Shown here: positions 11,184 to 20,639 of the stretch, one piece after another
How the letters are laid out: the number at the start of each line of letters is the position of its first letter
Position numbering within the stretch: the stretch's first letter is position 1
From: Symbiodinium natans
Lineage: Eukaryota; Sar; Dinophyceae; Suessiales; Symbiodiniaceae
Reading direction: 5' to 3'
Assembly: GCA_905221605.1 (NCBI GenBank)
Contig: CAJNDS010002080.1
Coordinates: forward strand, 1 to 57,500
Length of the DNA: 57,500 nucleotides
Program-made: the position numbers and the translations under genes
Notes under the pieces: model-generated
Told to the model about the DNA's origin: nothing
What the model saw: only the letters and a program-made list of their open reading frames with translations
The model's database searches: none

Positions 11184-11248
11184 GGTGATTATAGTATAAC
11201 TGCAAAGGGAGCATGAGGGAAAATAACAAGGAAATTCTTCCGCCCCCC
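11184..11248 (+). mobile_element. Family B element, divergent
   Basis: GTGATTATAGTATAACTGC, AAAGGGAGCATGAGGGAAAA, ATTCTTCCGCCCCCC. Confidence 0.45.
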
Positions 11249-11389
11249 TATATCAAGAAGGATTCAGGGTTTTAGGGTTCAGGGCTACCTGGCGGGTTAC
11301 GATAGTAAGGGACCCCGAATATAGACTCCCAAATAGTAGGATCCCCCTCCACCTATCTACAAGCCTTATAGCACTTGGGTAAGAACAGA

Positions 11390-11547
11390 CTCACGAAGCA
11401 GAGACGCCGTGCGCGCTCGAGCTCTGCGGCCAAGCGCTTAACCCCAGCGTCCTGAGGATTCACACGTTGGGTGTCAAGGTGCCCTAGGCTTTTCGCAGGG
11501 CTCAGGTGGGCGTTTTGGGACCGAAGAGGACACGTGAAGTTGCACAA
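11390..11547 (-). CDS. Candidate exon
   Basis: The minus frame reads KSLGHLDTQRVNPQDAGVKR then LAAELERARRLCFVSL, a charged probable helix. No strong splice sites were identified. Confidence 0.33.
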
Positions 11548-11559
11548 GGGTGTGGGGAT

Positions 11560-12240
11560 GTGCGCGCTTAGGGGCTTATAGGGCTCAGGGTTTAGGGGTT
11601 TAGGGTTCTCAGGTTTGGTTTAGGCTTAAGGTCGTTGTAAAGATGCACTGAGGTCTCATATCACATGCTGCGCTCGCAAGCCAAGCAGCCATCTTGCAGG
11701 TTTAGGAGTTCAGGGTTTTAGGGTTTCGGGTTTAGGGTTCAGGGTTTAGCTAGGGTTTAGGTTTCGGTCTAAGAGATTGGGGATTCGGAGTTCGAGGTGG
11801 CCCTACCCCCCTTCCTCCTCAAAAAGAAAAAAGTATACATACATATATATATATATATACGTACAGACACATTGGTATATACATATATGTAAACAGCCAA
11901 CCCCTCACCTCTCTCCTAAACGGTCCCGGCCCTGGAACTTTATGCAAGTACTTCACGCAAAATAGGCTCTAACACCCCAAACACAATGGAACCCCCAAAT
12001 TTCGGAAAAGCCCTCTCTACATGACTTTGACTTTCTAGGCCTTTGCCCGGGTCTGGGGTATAGGGTCTGGGGGATTCGGGTTTAGGGCTTTAGGTTCAGA
12101 AGATTCCCAGATGTTAAGGATCAGGGTTTGGGTACTTTCCGAAATTATGGTCCCTCTTTGGGTACCCATTCTAAGGCTGCACCATGTAGCAAGGGAACCC
12201 CAAAACGGACCACCGTGTAGGAACCCTAAACCTAAACCCA
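11560..12240. other. Intron-like stretch
   Basis: Degenerate G-rich repeats, a TA microsatellite and C-rich runs. No exon supported. Confidence 0.4.
11836..11890. repeat. TA-rich microsatellite
   Basis: TATA/CATA tract. Similar tracts at 29872-29925 and 38062-38082. Confidence 0.9.
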
Positions 12241-12242
12241 AA

Positions 12243-12318
12243 ACCCTAACCCCAAAACCCCAAAACCCCAAAACCCCAAAACCCCAAAACCCCAAAACCC
12301 CAAAACCCCAAAACCCCT
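12243..12318. repeat. CCCCAAAA array
   Basis: About nine perfect units of CCCCAAAA (TTTTGGGG on the minus strand), grading into CCCCTAAA on the right. Confidence 0.9.
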
Positions 12319-12504
12319 CAACCCCTAAACCCCTAAACCCCAAAACCCTAAACCCCTGAACCCCTAAACCCCTACACCCCTAAACCCCTCAACCCCTCAA
12401 CCCCTAAACCCCTAAGCCCCTAAGCCCCTACACCCTAAACCCTAAACCCCAAACCCTAAATCCTAAACCCCAAACCCCTAAACCCCTAGGGTTTTTTGAG
12501 GGCT

Positions 12505-12583
12505 CCCATACGAACTTCCCTGCCCGGCCTGTGGCTGCAGCGACTGCAACGCCTGAGGAGTGATGCGGGGCAGTCTGGAAGAG
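12505..12583 (-). CDS. Candidate exon, Gln/Ser-rich
   Basis: The minus frame reads SSRLPRITPQALQSLQPQAG, GC-ending. The plus strand carries a good acceptor (CCTGTGGCTGCAG) with a 16-codon frame, so strand is open to question. Confidence 0.32.
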
Positions 12584-12764
12584 GCTTCGGTGGTATGGGT
12601 TTAGGGTTTAGGGTTTAGGGTTTGGGGTTTAGGGTTTAGGGTTTAGGGTTTAGGGTTTAGGGTTTAGGGTTTAGGGTTAAGGGGTTAGTTTCTAGGGTTT
12701 AGGGTTCAGAGTTCAGGGTTTCGGGGTTGAATGGTTTTGGGACCCCAAACTCTGTCTCCCCTAC

Positions 12765-12858
12765 ACCCTACACCACGCGCCTCCAGCTTCTCCTGGCACT
12801 GGTCGAAGTTGCCAAGCAAAAGCGCAGCCTGCCAGATGCACAGGGTCTGGTCAAGTCT
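12765..12858 (-). CDS. Candidate exon, helical
   Basis: The minus frame reads LDQTLCIWQAALLLGNFDQC then QEKLEARG, almost all codons GC-ending. The plus strand has an acceptor (CGCCTCCAG) with LLLALVEVAKQKRSLPDAQG, so antisense ambiguity remains. Confidence 0.4.
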
Positions 12859-13046
12859 AGGGTTTAGGGTTTAGGGTTTAGGGTTTAGGGTTTAGGGTTT
12901 AGGGTTTAGGGTTTAGGGTTTAGGGTTTAGGGTTTAGGGTTTAGGGTTTAGGGTTTAGGGTTTAGGGTTTAGGGTTTAGGGTTTAGGGTTTAGGGTTTAG
13001 GGTTTAGGGTTTAGGGTTTAGGGTTTAGGGTTTAGGGCTCAGGGTT
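12856..13046. repeat. Long TTTAGGG array
   Basis: About 27 almost perfect units. Confidence 0.95.
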
Positions 13047-13052
13047 TAGGCA

Positions 13053-13108
13053 GCCAGTCGACAAAAAATGGGTTTGCAGTTTCCTGCCTTTTTTGGCGGC
13101 TTGAAGCA
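13053..13108 (-). CDS. Candidate exon
   Basis: Acceptor GGGTTTTTAG, frame LQAAKKGRKLQTHFLSTGC. The telomeric repeat merges into the pyrimidine tract of the acceptor. Confidence 0.35.
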
Positions 13109-13137
13109 CTAAAAACCCTAAACCCTAAACCCTAAAC

Positions 13138-13227
13138 CCCCAAGCGCCCTTGGCCCCCGCTTCCCCATGGGAGAGCGGCTTTGACTTTACATGGGGGGCG
13201 GGGCCCTCTACGTCATGGTCCTTGTTG
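13138..13227 (-). CDS. Candidate exon
   Basis: Acceptor TTTTCATGCAAG, frame NKDHDVEGPAPHVKSKPLSH, donor GGGG|GTTTAGGG. Confidence 0.4.
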
Positions 13228-13454
13228 CTTGCATGAAAACTAATTATAGGCATCAGAACAGGGACCCCAAACCCCCTCCCCCCCCCTCCCCCCGAAAAAA
13301 AATCAAAAGCCTGAAAGGGGCAACATAGAGAACCTTCCTGCGCATGGGGTCCCTGGACGTGAAGGGAAGGACATCCTGAAGCCCACCCTAAAGCCTATAA
13401 ACCCTAAACCCTAAACCCTAAACCCTAAACCCTAAACCCAACCCTAAACCCTGA

Positions 13455-13550
13455 GCCCTAGATGTTAAACGACAGGAAAGATGCCAAGCCTTGGCCACGC
13501 GGTACAAGGCCTTCCAAGACAAGCGGGGTCAGAGGATGGAGTGTGGGGAC
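13455..13550. CDS. Candidate exon, strand undecided
   Basis: The plus frame reads RQERCQALATRYKAFQDKRG then QRMEC with donor GAGT|GTGGGG. The minus frame (VHLVPTLHPLTPLVLEGLVP) is also open. Confidence 0.28.
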
Positions 13551-13626
13551 CAAATGAACCCCAAAAGGGTTTAGGGCTTAGGGTTTTGGCTAAGGTTTAG
13601 AGTTTAGGGTTTAGGGTTCATGTAAC

Positions 13627-14030
13627 ATATACCTTAGTAGGGGTTATAGTAGTCCAGGGGTGTGTGTGTGTGTGTGTGTGCGTTTGTGACCCCAAAAGGG
13701 TTCATAGTGCATATATACCATCTACCTATGGCACGTGGGGACCAAATGAACCCTAAGACGGTTTATGGTTCGTATATTTGGATTTTTCCCCTGAAAACAG
13801 TCCTTAATAGGGATTAAAATGGGGGGTGCTTAATCCCTACTAAGGACTGCTAGTGAGCTAGTATAGAGGGGGAACATCCCAATTCAAGTGCCAGATACCT
13901 GAATAGGGATTATGGTAGTCTAGGGGTGTGTGTGTGTGTGTGTGATCCCAAAAGAGTGTATGGTTCATACACCATCTACCTTGATAGGGATTTTAGTAGG
14001 ACAGGGGTCCCAGTTTGGGAACTCATTTGG
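13627..14030. repeat. Duplicated segment with (GT)n core
   Basis: Two related copies (about 13627-13765 and 13905-14030). Each has a TAGTAGGGGT/ATAGGGATTAT lead, a (GT)9-12 tract, GATCCCAAAAG or GACCCCAAAAG, and an ACCATCTACC motif. The phrase GGGGACCAAATGAACCC also occurs at 13541. Confidence 0.75.
13790..13882. mobile_element. Family A copy, left end degraded
   Basis: AACAGTCCTTAATAGGGATT, then the inverted AATCCCTACTAAGGACTG, ending GGGGGAACATCCCAA. Confidence 0.62.
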
Positions 14031-14049
14031 TCCCCAAGGAAAGTGGATC

Positions 14050-14158
14050 TAGTTTCATTGCCTCGGCTTTCCGAGAGTTTCGGAGTTCGAAGGCAGCTGT
14101 GCGGGGGTTTGAGCCCACTGAAGACGATTTCGAAAACAAATCCTTCGGCACCCCCTAA
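14050..14158. CDS. Candidate exon, strand undecided
   Basis: The plus frame reads SAFREFRSSKAAVRGFEPTE then DDFENKSFGTP and TAA. A minus frame is open for about 58 codons across the same segment. Confidence 0.27.
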
Positions 14159-14217
14159 ACCCTAAACCCTAAACCCGAAACCCTAAACCCTAAACCCTAA
14201 ACCCTAACCCCGCAACA

Positions 14218-14382
14218 ATGCCAAGATCCTTCTGTCCGTCCCCCGAAATCGGCACGCCGAACTCTCAAGCCCCAATCCCTACACCCCGACCCTATCGGAA
14301 TTTTTCAGAAACACCCAAGACTTCGGATTTTTTGGAAATCATCCGGGTTGAGGGCGTGGCCTTTAAAGGGTTTAGGTTCTAG
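14218..14382 (+). CDS. Possible plus-strand short ORF
   Basis: ATG opens 54 codons on the plus strand: MPRSFCPSPEIGTPNSQAPI, then TPRPYRNFSETPKTSD, ending in repeat (KGFRF). Ser/Pro/Thr-rich. Minus frames are broken by stops here, which is unusual for this window. Possible first exon of a plus-strand gene. Donor would be near 14368. Confidence 0.35.
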   Translation: MPRSFCPSPEIGTPNSQAPIPTPRPYRNFSETPKTSDFLEIIRVEGVAFKGFRF

Positions 14383-14517
14383 GGTAAGGGCTTAGGTTGG
14401 TGTTCATGGCTGAAAGGGTTTAGGGTTCAAGGTTTTGGGCTCAAAGTTCAAGATGCCCCTTGGTCTTAGGGCCTCCTTTTCGGGGGTTCGCGAGGGCTTT
14501 TTAGTATTCTTCCGTAG

Positions 14518-14590
14518 TGCCTAGCGGGCCCCAAGCAATCCTAAACCCCTTCTCCGCTGGGGCAATGCCACCCCGCTTTCCCACCCAATC
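14518..14590 (+). CDS. Candidate plus-strand exon with consensus donor
   Basis: Acceptor TTTTTAGTATTCTTCCGTAG and donor CAATC|GTAAGT bracket an open frame (SGPQAILNPFSAGAMPPRFP). The intron then runs straight into GGTTTAGGG. Together with 14218-14382 it argues for at least one plus-strand transcript. Confidence 0.4.
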
Positions 14591-14712
14591 GTAAGTGGTT
14601 TAGGGTTTAGGGCTTAGGGCTTAGGGTTTAGGGTTTAGGGTTTCGGGTTTAGGGCGCTGCATGCCCGAAACCCTATAACCCTTCATATCCACCCCCAATC
14701 CCTCAACACAAC

Positions 14713-14903
14713 TTCCCAGGCAGAGCGAAAGCACGCGCACCCAAGCAGCGAAATGCCCTAAGCGCTACCACCAGTTTGGGGAGGAATAAGACAGACCTAT
14801 TCATACCCTTGAGATTCTCAGCGATTCTTCCGTGCGCTTCCTGGTCGACGCTCAAACCGGAGAAGACACACAGGCAGCAAGGGGCCTTCTCGTGCTTTGG
14901 CAC
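14713..14903 (-). CDS. Candidate exon
   Basis: Acceptor GAAGTCTCTGAG, then VPKHEKAPCCLCVFSGLSVD and AHGRIAENLKGMNRSVLFLP, to donor GGGAA|GTTGTG. A plus frame is open across part of it. Confidence 0.37.
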
Positions 14904-15051
14904 CTCAGAGACTTCCCTCAACCCCCCAGGCCCTGAAACCCTGAACCCTAAACCTAAACCCTAAACCCTAAACCCTAAACCCTGAACCCTGAACCCTAAA
15001 CCCTAAACCCTAAACCCTATAAACCCTAAACCCTGAACCCTACACCTAAAC

Positions 15052-15157
15052 GCCCTTGGGAGTTCGAGGAAGCTGGGGTCTTGGGTCTTGGGTGTTCAAA
15101 GTCCGAGGTGTTCGTGGGCATGCGGGTTCATGGGGATGCCTCCCCGAAGAACCGGAG
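15052..15157 (+). CDS. Candidate exon, strand uncertain
   Basis: The plus frame reads PWEFEEAGVLGLGCSKSEVF then VGMRVHGDASPKNR, donor AGG|GTTTAGGG. A minus Pro-rich frame is also open. Confidence 0.33.
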
Positions 15158-15169
15158 GGTTTAGGGTTT

Positions 15170-15290
15170 AGGGTTTTAGGGGTTTAGGGTTTAGGGTTTA
15201 AGGGTTTAGGGTTTAGGGGTTTAGGGGTTTAGGGGTTTAGGGGTTTAGGGGTTTAGGGGTTTAGGGGTTTAGGGGTTTAGGGGCTTAGGG
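15170..15290. repeat. TTTAGGGG array
   Basis: Eight-base variant units, homogeneous in the second half. Confidence 0.9.
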
Positions 15291-15602
15291 TCTGGGGGGT
15301 TGTGGCTTCTTGCCCTACAGGGTCCATGTTCCTATATAGTCTGTACTTGAGGTGCCCCTAACCCTAAACCCTCAACCCCAAATCCCTAAACCCTAAACCC
15401 TAAACCCTAAACCCCTCAACCCCAAACCCCTAAACCCTAACCCCCTAAACCCCTAAACCCTGAACCCTAAACCCTAAACCCCAAACCCCCCTAAACCCCC
15501 CTAAACCCCAAACCCTAAACCCCTAAACCCTAAACCCTAAACCCCTACACCCTAAGCCCTAAACCCTAAACCCCAAACCCTAAACCCCAAACCCCCAAAA
15601 AC

Positions 15603-15665
15603 CGCCGCCGTGTCGCCAGGTCCAAGGCCAGCTCAGCCTTCTCCAGGGCATCGCGGGAGCGGCCT
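15603..15665 (-). CDS. Candidate exon, helical
   Basis: Acceptor ATACGATTTCTTCTCAG is followed by GRSRDALEKAELALDLATRR, nearly all codons GC-ending. Confidence 0.48.
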
Positions 15666-16261
15666 CTGAGAAGAAATCGTATCAATCAAGGGTTTAGGGT
15701 TTAGGGTTTAGGGTTTAGGGTTTAGGGTTTAGGGTTTAGAGTTTAGGGTTTAGGGTTTAGGGTTTAGGGTTTGGGGTTTAGGGTTTGGGGTTTGGGGTTT
15801 AGGGTTTAGGGTTTAGGGTTTAGAGTTTGGGGTATGGGGTTTATAGAGGCTTTGGGGTTTAGGGTTTAGGGTTTGGGGTTTAGGCTTTAGGGTTGAGGGT
15901 TTAGGGAGTTTATGGTTTAGGAAGTTTAGGGAGTTTAGGGTTTGGGGTTTTATTAAGTTTAGGGAGTGGGAGTTTAGGGCGTCTAGGGAGCTATTTAGTC
16001 TACCAAACCCTCGGCGTCAGGGAGTGTAGGGTTTCGGGCTCAGTGTTCAGTGTTCCGGGTTTAGGGTTCAGGGAGCCCTAAACCCTGAACCCTAAATCCT
16101 AAATCCTAAACCCTAAACCCTAAACCCTAAACTTCCTAAACCACTAAAACCTATAAACCCCAAACCCTAAACCCCTAAACCCTATAAACCCTAAACCCTA
16201 AACCCTAAATCCTAAACCCCTAAACTTTATAGACCCTGAACCCCAAACCATGGGGTCTTGT

Positions 16262-16350
16262 AGGGGCCCCGCCTTGGCTGAGGTAGACTTGCGCCAGGTT
16301 CGAGGAGATGTCGGCGATGGTCTTCGTGGCTGTGGCCGCCTCGGGCACTC
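16262..16350 (-). CDS. Candidate exon
   Basis: The minus frame reads PEAATATKTIADISSNLAQV then YLSQGG, 22 of 25 codons GC-ending. End could be CAAG|GCGGGG (GC donor) or CATG|GTTTGG. Confidence 0.48.
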
Positions 16351-16792
16351 GTTTAGGGTTTAGGGTTTAGGATTTAGGGTTGGATTTAGGGCTTAGGGTT
16401 TCGGGTTCAGGGTTTAGAGGGTTAAGAGTTCCGGTTCTATAGGGTTTAGGGCTTTGGGGTTTAGAGCTTTAGGGTTTGGGGGTTAGGGGTTCTGGGGCAT
16501 GGGATTCTCGTGTTTGGGGCTGAAGGGTTGCAGTTCAGTATCCTACTAGACTTCGGCAACGAATTCTGAACACTTAAGCAAATGCCTAAAGAGCACTTCG
16601 AAGCCTATGATCATATCTCCACCTAAACCTTAAACCCCCCAACAAATTCGACCCTAAACCCTAAACCCTAAACCCTAAACCCTAAACCCTAAACCCTAAA
16701 CCCTAAACCCTAAACCCTAAACCCTAAACCCTAAACCCCAAACCCCAAACCCCAAAGCCCTGCCCCTAAAGCCCCTAAAAGCCCCGTAGAAC

Positions 16793-16875
16793 CTGAAAGC
16801 CGCTGTCCAAGTGGCCGCCGCTTCGCCCCCGAAGCCCAGATGCTGCGGCGGCTTCACGGGGGCTTCGCTGAAGAC
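16793..16875 (-). CDS. Candidate exon
   Basis: Acceptor AACCCGAG, frame VFSEAPVKPPQHLGFGGEAA, donor TTTCAG|GTTCTA. Plus frame RFAPEAQMLRRLHGGFAEDL is also open with lower GC3. Confidence 0.42.
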
Positions 16876-16904
16876 CTCGGGTTTTCGGATTTAGGGTTTA
16901 AGGG

Positions 16905-16980
16905 TTTAAGGGGTTAAGGGGTTAAGGGGTTAAGGGGTTAAGGGGTTAAGGGGTTAAGGGGTTAAGGGGTTTAAGGGGTT
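16905..16980. repeat. TTAAGGGG array
   Basis: Eight or nine homogeneous units of TTAAGGGG, a variant not seen as an array elsewhere in the window. Confidence 0.9.
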
Positions 16981-17031
16981 AGGGTTTAGGGTTTAGGGTT
17001 TAGGATTTAGGGGGGGGGGGGGGGTAAAAGA

Positions 17032-17118
17032 TTGGGATGCTCCCCCTTATTCCTAACAGTCCTTAATTGGGATTGTAGTACCCCCATAGTATAATCCCTA
17101 TAAGGGGGAACATCCCAA
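17032..17118. mobile_element. Family A element, 87 bp, near-perfect TIRs
   Basis: TTGGGATGCTCCCCCTTA at the left and the inverse of TTGGGATGTTCCCCCTTA at the right (17 of 18). The interior carries AACAGTCCTTAAT and a GGGATTGTAGTACCCCC motif. No gene, so it fits a MITE-like element. Confidence 0.7.
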
Positions 17119-17463
17119 GGGGTTTGGGAATTTAGGTTCGGGAGGGTTCTGGGTGCAGGGAGAATGGGACGATCGTGGCCCGACACCCCCCTAAACCCTG
17201 AACCCTAAACCCTAAACCCTACACCACAAAACCTACACCCTAAACCCTAAAGCCTAAACCCTTCACAGGGTGCTTAAGGGAGGGGGTTTCATGGAAGTTA
17301 GGTACCTAGAGAACATAAGGGAGCCTTAGGGAGTAGTGGGGAGTTTTAGGGAACCTTGGGTTACATGCCCCTAAACCTTAAACCCTGAACACTAGGGTTC
17401 GCTAGGTACCTAGCCCTCCCCCCCCTTAAGAACCCTATAACCACTAGCAGCACGCCTCCATAC

Positions 17464-17886
17464 CCTTCTCGTAGCAGCGGGCGGCCGTCTGCCAGTTCCT
17501 TGCTCCAGCGGAGACGCATTACAAGATGTGGTTGAGGCTTTATACCCAGATCGTCCAAAACCCTGTAACTAAGGAATGTACCCTAATTTATACTAAGGGT
17601 CCTCATCATGAATTAGGGTATGCAAGGGTAGCCTAGGCCTTATATGCAATTCCTTCCAGATTTCCTGATGTGATACTTGCGAACACTGAACCTAACCTAA
17701 ACCCACCTTCACACAGCACTGCTCTTGCAGGGAGTTGGCGAGCTGAAACCCCCCTCAAAAAAACAACCTAAAACCCTAGACTCGAAGCCCTAAACCGCAA
17801 AACCTAAATATAAACCCTAAACCCTAAACACCAGGGCTCTGCCGCTTGAAGTGGTCGTTGCCGTTGGTTCTCCTCCACTCCAGCTC
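17464..17886 (-). CDS. Two phase-compatible exons
   Basis: Exon 17832-17886 has acceptor TTAAAGACAG, reads ELEWRRTNGNDHFKRQSP, and ends CCTG|GTGTTTAGGG. Exon 17464-17537 (acceptor GGGTATAAAG, donor AAGG|GTATGG) joins in phase and reads STTSCNASPLEQGTGRRPPA. A different frame of the second exon looked PPR-like but does not join. Confidence 0.42.
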
Positions 17887-17992
17887 CTGTCTTTAAGGGT
17901 TTCAAGGTTGTACCCCCAGAGTGTAGGGTTTCGGGTTTAGGGTTTAGGGATTAGGGTTTAGGGTTTAGGGCTTAGAGGTTCTACCCCCCCAG

Positions 17993-18015
17993 GTTCTTGG
18001 TTTGCCCTTGTACAG
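17993..18015 (+). CDS. Possible 23-nt plus-strand microexon
   Basis: TACCCCCCCAG, then 23 nt, then CAG|GTAAGTAAC: consensus-like acceptor and donor on the plus strand around an unusually small exon. It may be chance in this C-rich intron. Confidence 0.25.
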
Positions 18016-18783
18016 GTAAGTAACATTGGGGGAACCTTCGACTTTCGGGATGCAACCTGGGAGCCCTTGTGGCTTAGGGCTTCTTGGGTTTTGGGGTTTT
18101 GGGTTTGTGGTTTTTAGGGTTTAGGGTTTAGGGCTTGGAAGAACGGCGTGTAGTTTGAAGACTCTTGTTCAGAGATTCATCTGTATACATGGCTGCCAGG
18201 AGCCTCATCAGGTTTAGGTTTGAAGCCTTTCGTTGGAGGGTAAAACGAGCCATAGTTATAGGGCTCTTGAGGGCGGGGGGGTTCATTGGGGGGTTACGTA
18301 CCTAACGAACCCTACGGAAGCTTAGGGACCCTTAGCGAGTAGTGAACCCTAAACCCTAAACCCTAAACCCTAAACCCTAAACCCTAAACCCTAAACCCTA
18401 AACCGTTACATACCCCCCCTTGAACCCACCTTCCCCCAAGAACCCTGAAATATACGGTTTGGAAGTTTGGACTACAAGGTTCAGGCTTTGGGGTTTGAAG
18501 GTTTAGGGTTTAGGGTTTAGGGTTTAGGGTTTAGGGTTTAGTTCGGCTCTGGTGATTAGGGAGGCGTTCCTAAGTATCAGCTTGGGAACCTGAAATCCCC
18601 TGATCTCCCCCAGCTCCCTCAACTCCCTCGCACCCTACACACGCCCCCCCTTTGCCTTAAGAACCCAAAGCCTACATTGTTACAGGCTCCTATGATATAA
18701 AAAAACCTTATAGGACTCTTAGGTAACCTACAACCCGAAACCCTAAACCCTAAACCCTTAACTCTAAACCCTAAACCCTAAAC

Positions 18784-18902
18784 CGCAATATCCAAAAAGG
18801 CCCTGCCGCCCTTCTCCGATCCTGCAGCTGCCGTGTCCATTCCGCCCTTCCCGCTTCGCCCGGGGAGGGGAAGATGTCCATCAGCCGCACCCAGAGGTGG
18901 AC
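18784..18902 (-). CDS. Candidate exon
   Basis: Acceptor AACCTCCAAAAG, then VHLWVRLMDIFPSPGEAGRA and EWTRQLQDRRRAAGPFW, to donor TTGCG|GTTTAGGG. 119 nt, starts in phase 0. The plus strand is open too, but with no comparable splice sites. Confidence 0.52.
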
Positions 18903-20136
18903 CTTTTGGAGGTTTAGGGTTTATAGGGTATAGGGTTTCGGGTTTCGGGCTTAGGCTTTAGGGTTTATAGGGTTGAACAACTAAACAAGAGTTTTGCTGG
19001 GATTTAAATAAAGATCTCAGCCCTAAACCCTACAATAGTTGGAAAAACAAAAAATCCCAAATCTCTTAAGCCCTACAACACTAAAAGTAAAACCCTGAAT
19101 GCTTAAGCCCTCTAAACCCCAATCCCACAACAAAACCCAAACCCTAAACCCTAAACCCAAAACCCAATCCCTAAACCCCTAAACCCTAAACTCTAAACCC
19201 GAAACCCGAAACCCTGCAATGTGGCGAGGCCTTCTGGTGGAACCTGTTAGGATCAGGGCTTCATGTGGACCTTCTAGGGTTTAGGGTTTAGGGTTATGGG
19301 GGTTTGGGGTTTAGGGTTTAGGGTGTTGGGGGTTTAGGGTTTACCTTCTGGGGTTTGGGGTGGGTGTTGGGGGTTGGGGGGGGGGGGGGTTTAGGATGTT
19401 CAGGTTTGAAGTTTCGGGTGTAAAGTTTTGAGGTTTAGGGTTTAGGGTTCGGGGTGGGCCATCTGGAGATTATGCCCCCCCCCCCCCCCCCGAAATTCAG
19501 GATATCTGGTTTTGGGTCTTTCCGGGGTGCCTCCGTTTTGGGAAGTACCTCCTAAGAGCCCATGTACCTAAATGAGGTATACTTGGGCCTTAAAGGCCCT
19601 CCTGTGTAAAGACTTCGGGGCCCAAGTATATACTAACAAGGTACATGGACCGCCACATGGGGGTTTACGAAAATAGAGGACCCCTAATATAGATCCCCAA
19701 TAGTAGGATTCCATTACAATATGGAGCCCAATAACTTACCACCTAATGTCGGACACCAAAAACCCTAAACCCAAAATATGGCTTAGGGTTTAGGCTTCAG
19801 GGTGGACCTTGTGGGTGCTCTAACGTAGGCTGCCCTTTTGCGGGAAACTTTCTTCCCCGAAATCCCCTAAACCCCTGCAGCCTCTTACCCAAACACCCTA
19901 AACCTGGGTGGAAGGTTTAGGGTTTAGGGGGTAAGGTTTTATGGTTTTGGGTCTGTTCAAACCCGAAGTCCCCCCAAAACCCTAATTCCTAACCCCACCC
20001 CTACAATGGAAACTTCCCGAAACCCTGTAACCCCATCACTCTACAACCCAACCCTCACCAAACCCCTACACACCCAAACCTTAAACCCCTAAACCCCTTT
20101 TACCCAAAATCCTAACCCCTGAACCCCTAAACCCCT

Positions 20137-20362
20137 AAACCCTAAACCCCTAAACCCCTAAACCCTAAACCTCTAAACCCTAAACCCTAAACCCTTAACC
20201 CCTAAACCCTAAAGCCTAAACCCCTAAACCCCTAAACCCCTAAACCCCTAAACCCCTAAACCCCTAAACCCCTAAACCCCTAAACCCCTAAACCCCTAAA
20301 CCCCTAAACCCTAAACCCTAAACCCTAAACCCTAAACCCTAAACCCTAAACCCTAAACCCTA
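20137..20362. repeat. CCCCTAAA then CCCTAAA array
   Basis: Eight-base units switch to seven-base units at about 20308 without a break. Confidence 0.92.
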
Positions 20363-20380
20363 ACCCTAAAAGCCCTAAAC

Positions 20381-20454
20381 CACACTGGATCGCCCGACGT
20401 CGGTGTCAGCAGGGACCGGCTTCTCGTCGCCTATGCCCAAGCAGCCGCCAGGAC
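20381..20454 (-). CDS. Candidate exon
   Basis: Acceptor CCCTAAGCCCAG, frame GGCLGIGDEKPVPADTDVGR, donor GTG|GTTTAGGG. The intron opens directly into the repeat array at 20137-20362. Confidence 0.5.
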
Positions 20455-20548
20455 CTGGGCTTAGGGTTTAGGGTTTAGGGTTTAGGGTTTAGGGTTTAGG
20501 GTTTAGGGTTTAGGGTTTGGGGTTTGGGGTTTGGGGTTTAGGGTTTAG

Positions 20549-20636
20549 GGTATTACGAAAATAGGGGATCCCTAGCATAACCCCCCCCTCCCCCCCACCC
20601 CACATAAGAGGATTCCCTCATAATAAGACCCTGAGT
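20549..20636. mobile_element. Family E-like remnant
   Basis: TTACGAAAATAGGGGATCCC at one end, AAGAGGATTCCCTCATAATA at the other. Related pieces at 11289-11345, 19665-19740, 27520-27600 and 48495-48585 share TTACGA(A)AATA and GGATTC. Confidence 0.45.
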
Positions 20637-20639
20637 GGG

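Noticed and set aside
12035-12359. ORFs rich in GFWGFGVL or NPKTPKPQ on both strands
   Set aside because: Translations of CCCCAAAA/TTTTGGGG repeat.
17361-17558. Segment that first looked like a PPR repeat (NWQTAARCYEKGMEA)
   Set aside because: That frame does not join the upstream exon at 17832-17886, and a different frame does. The resemblance rests on one motif.
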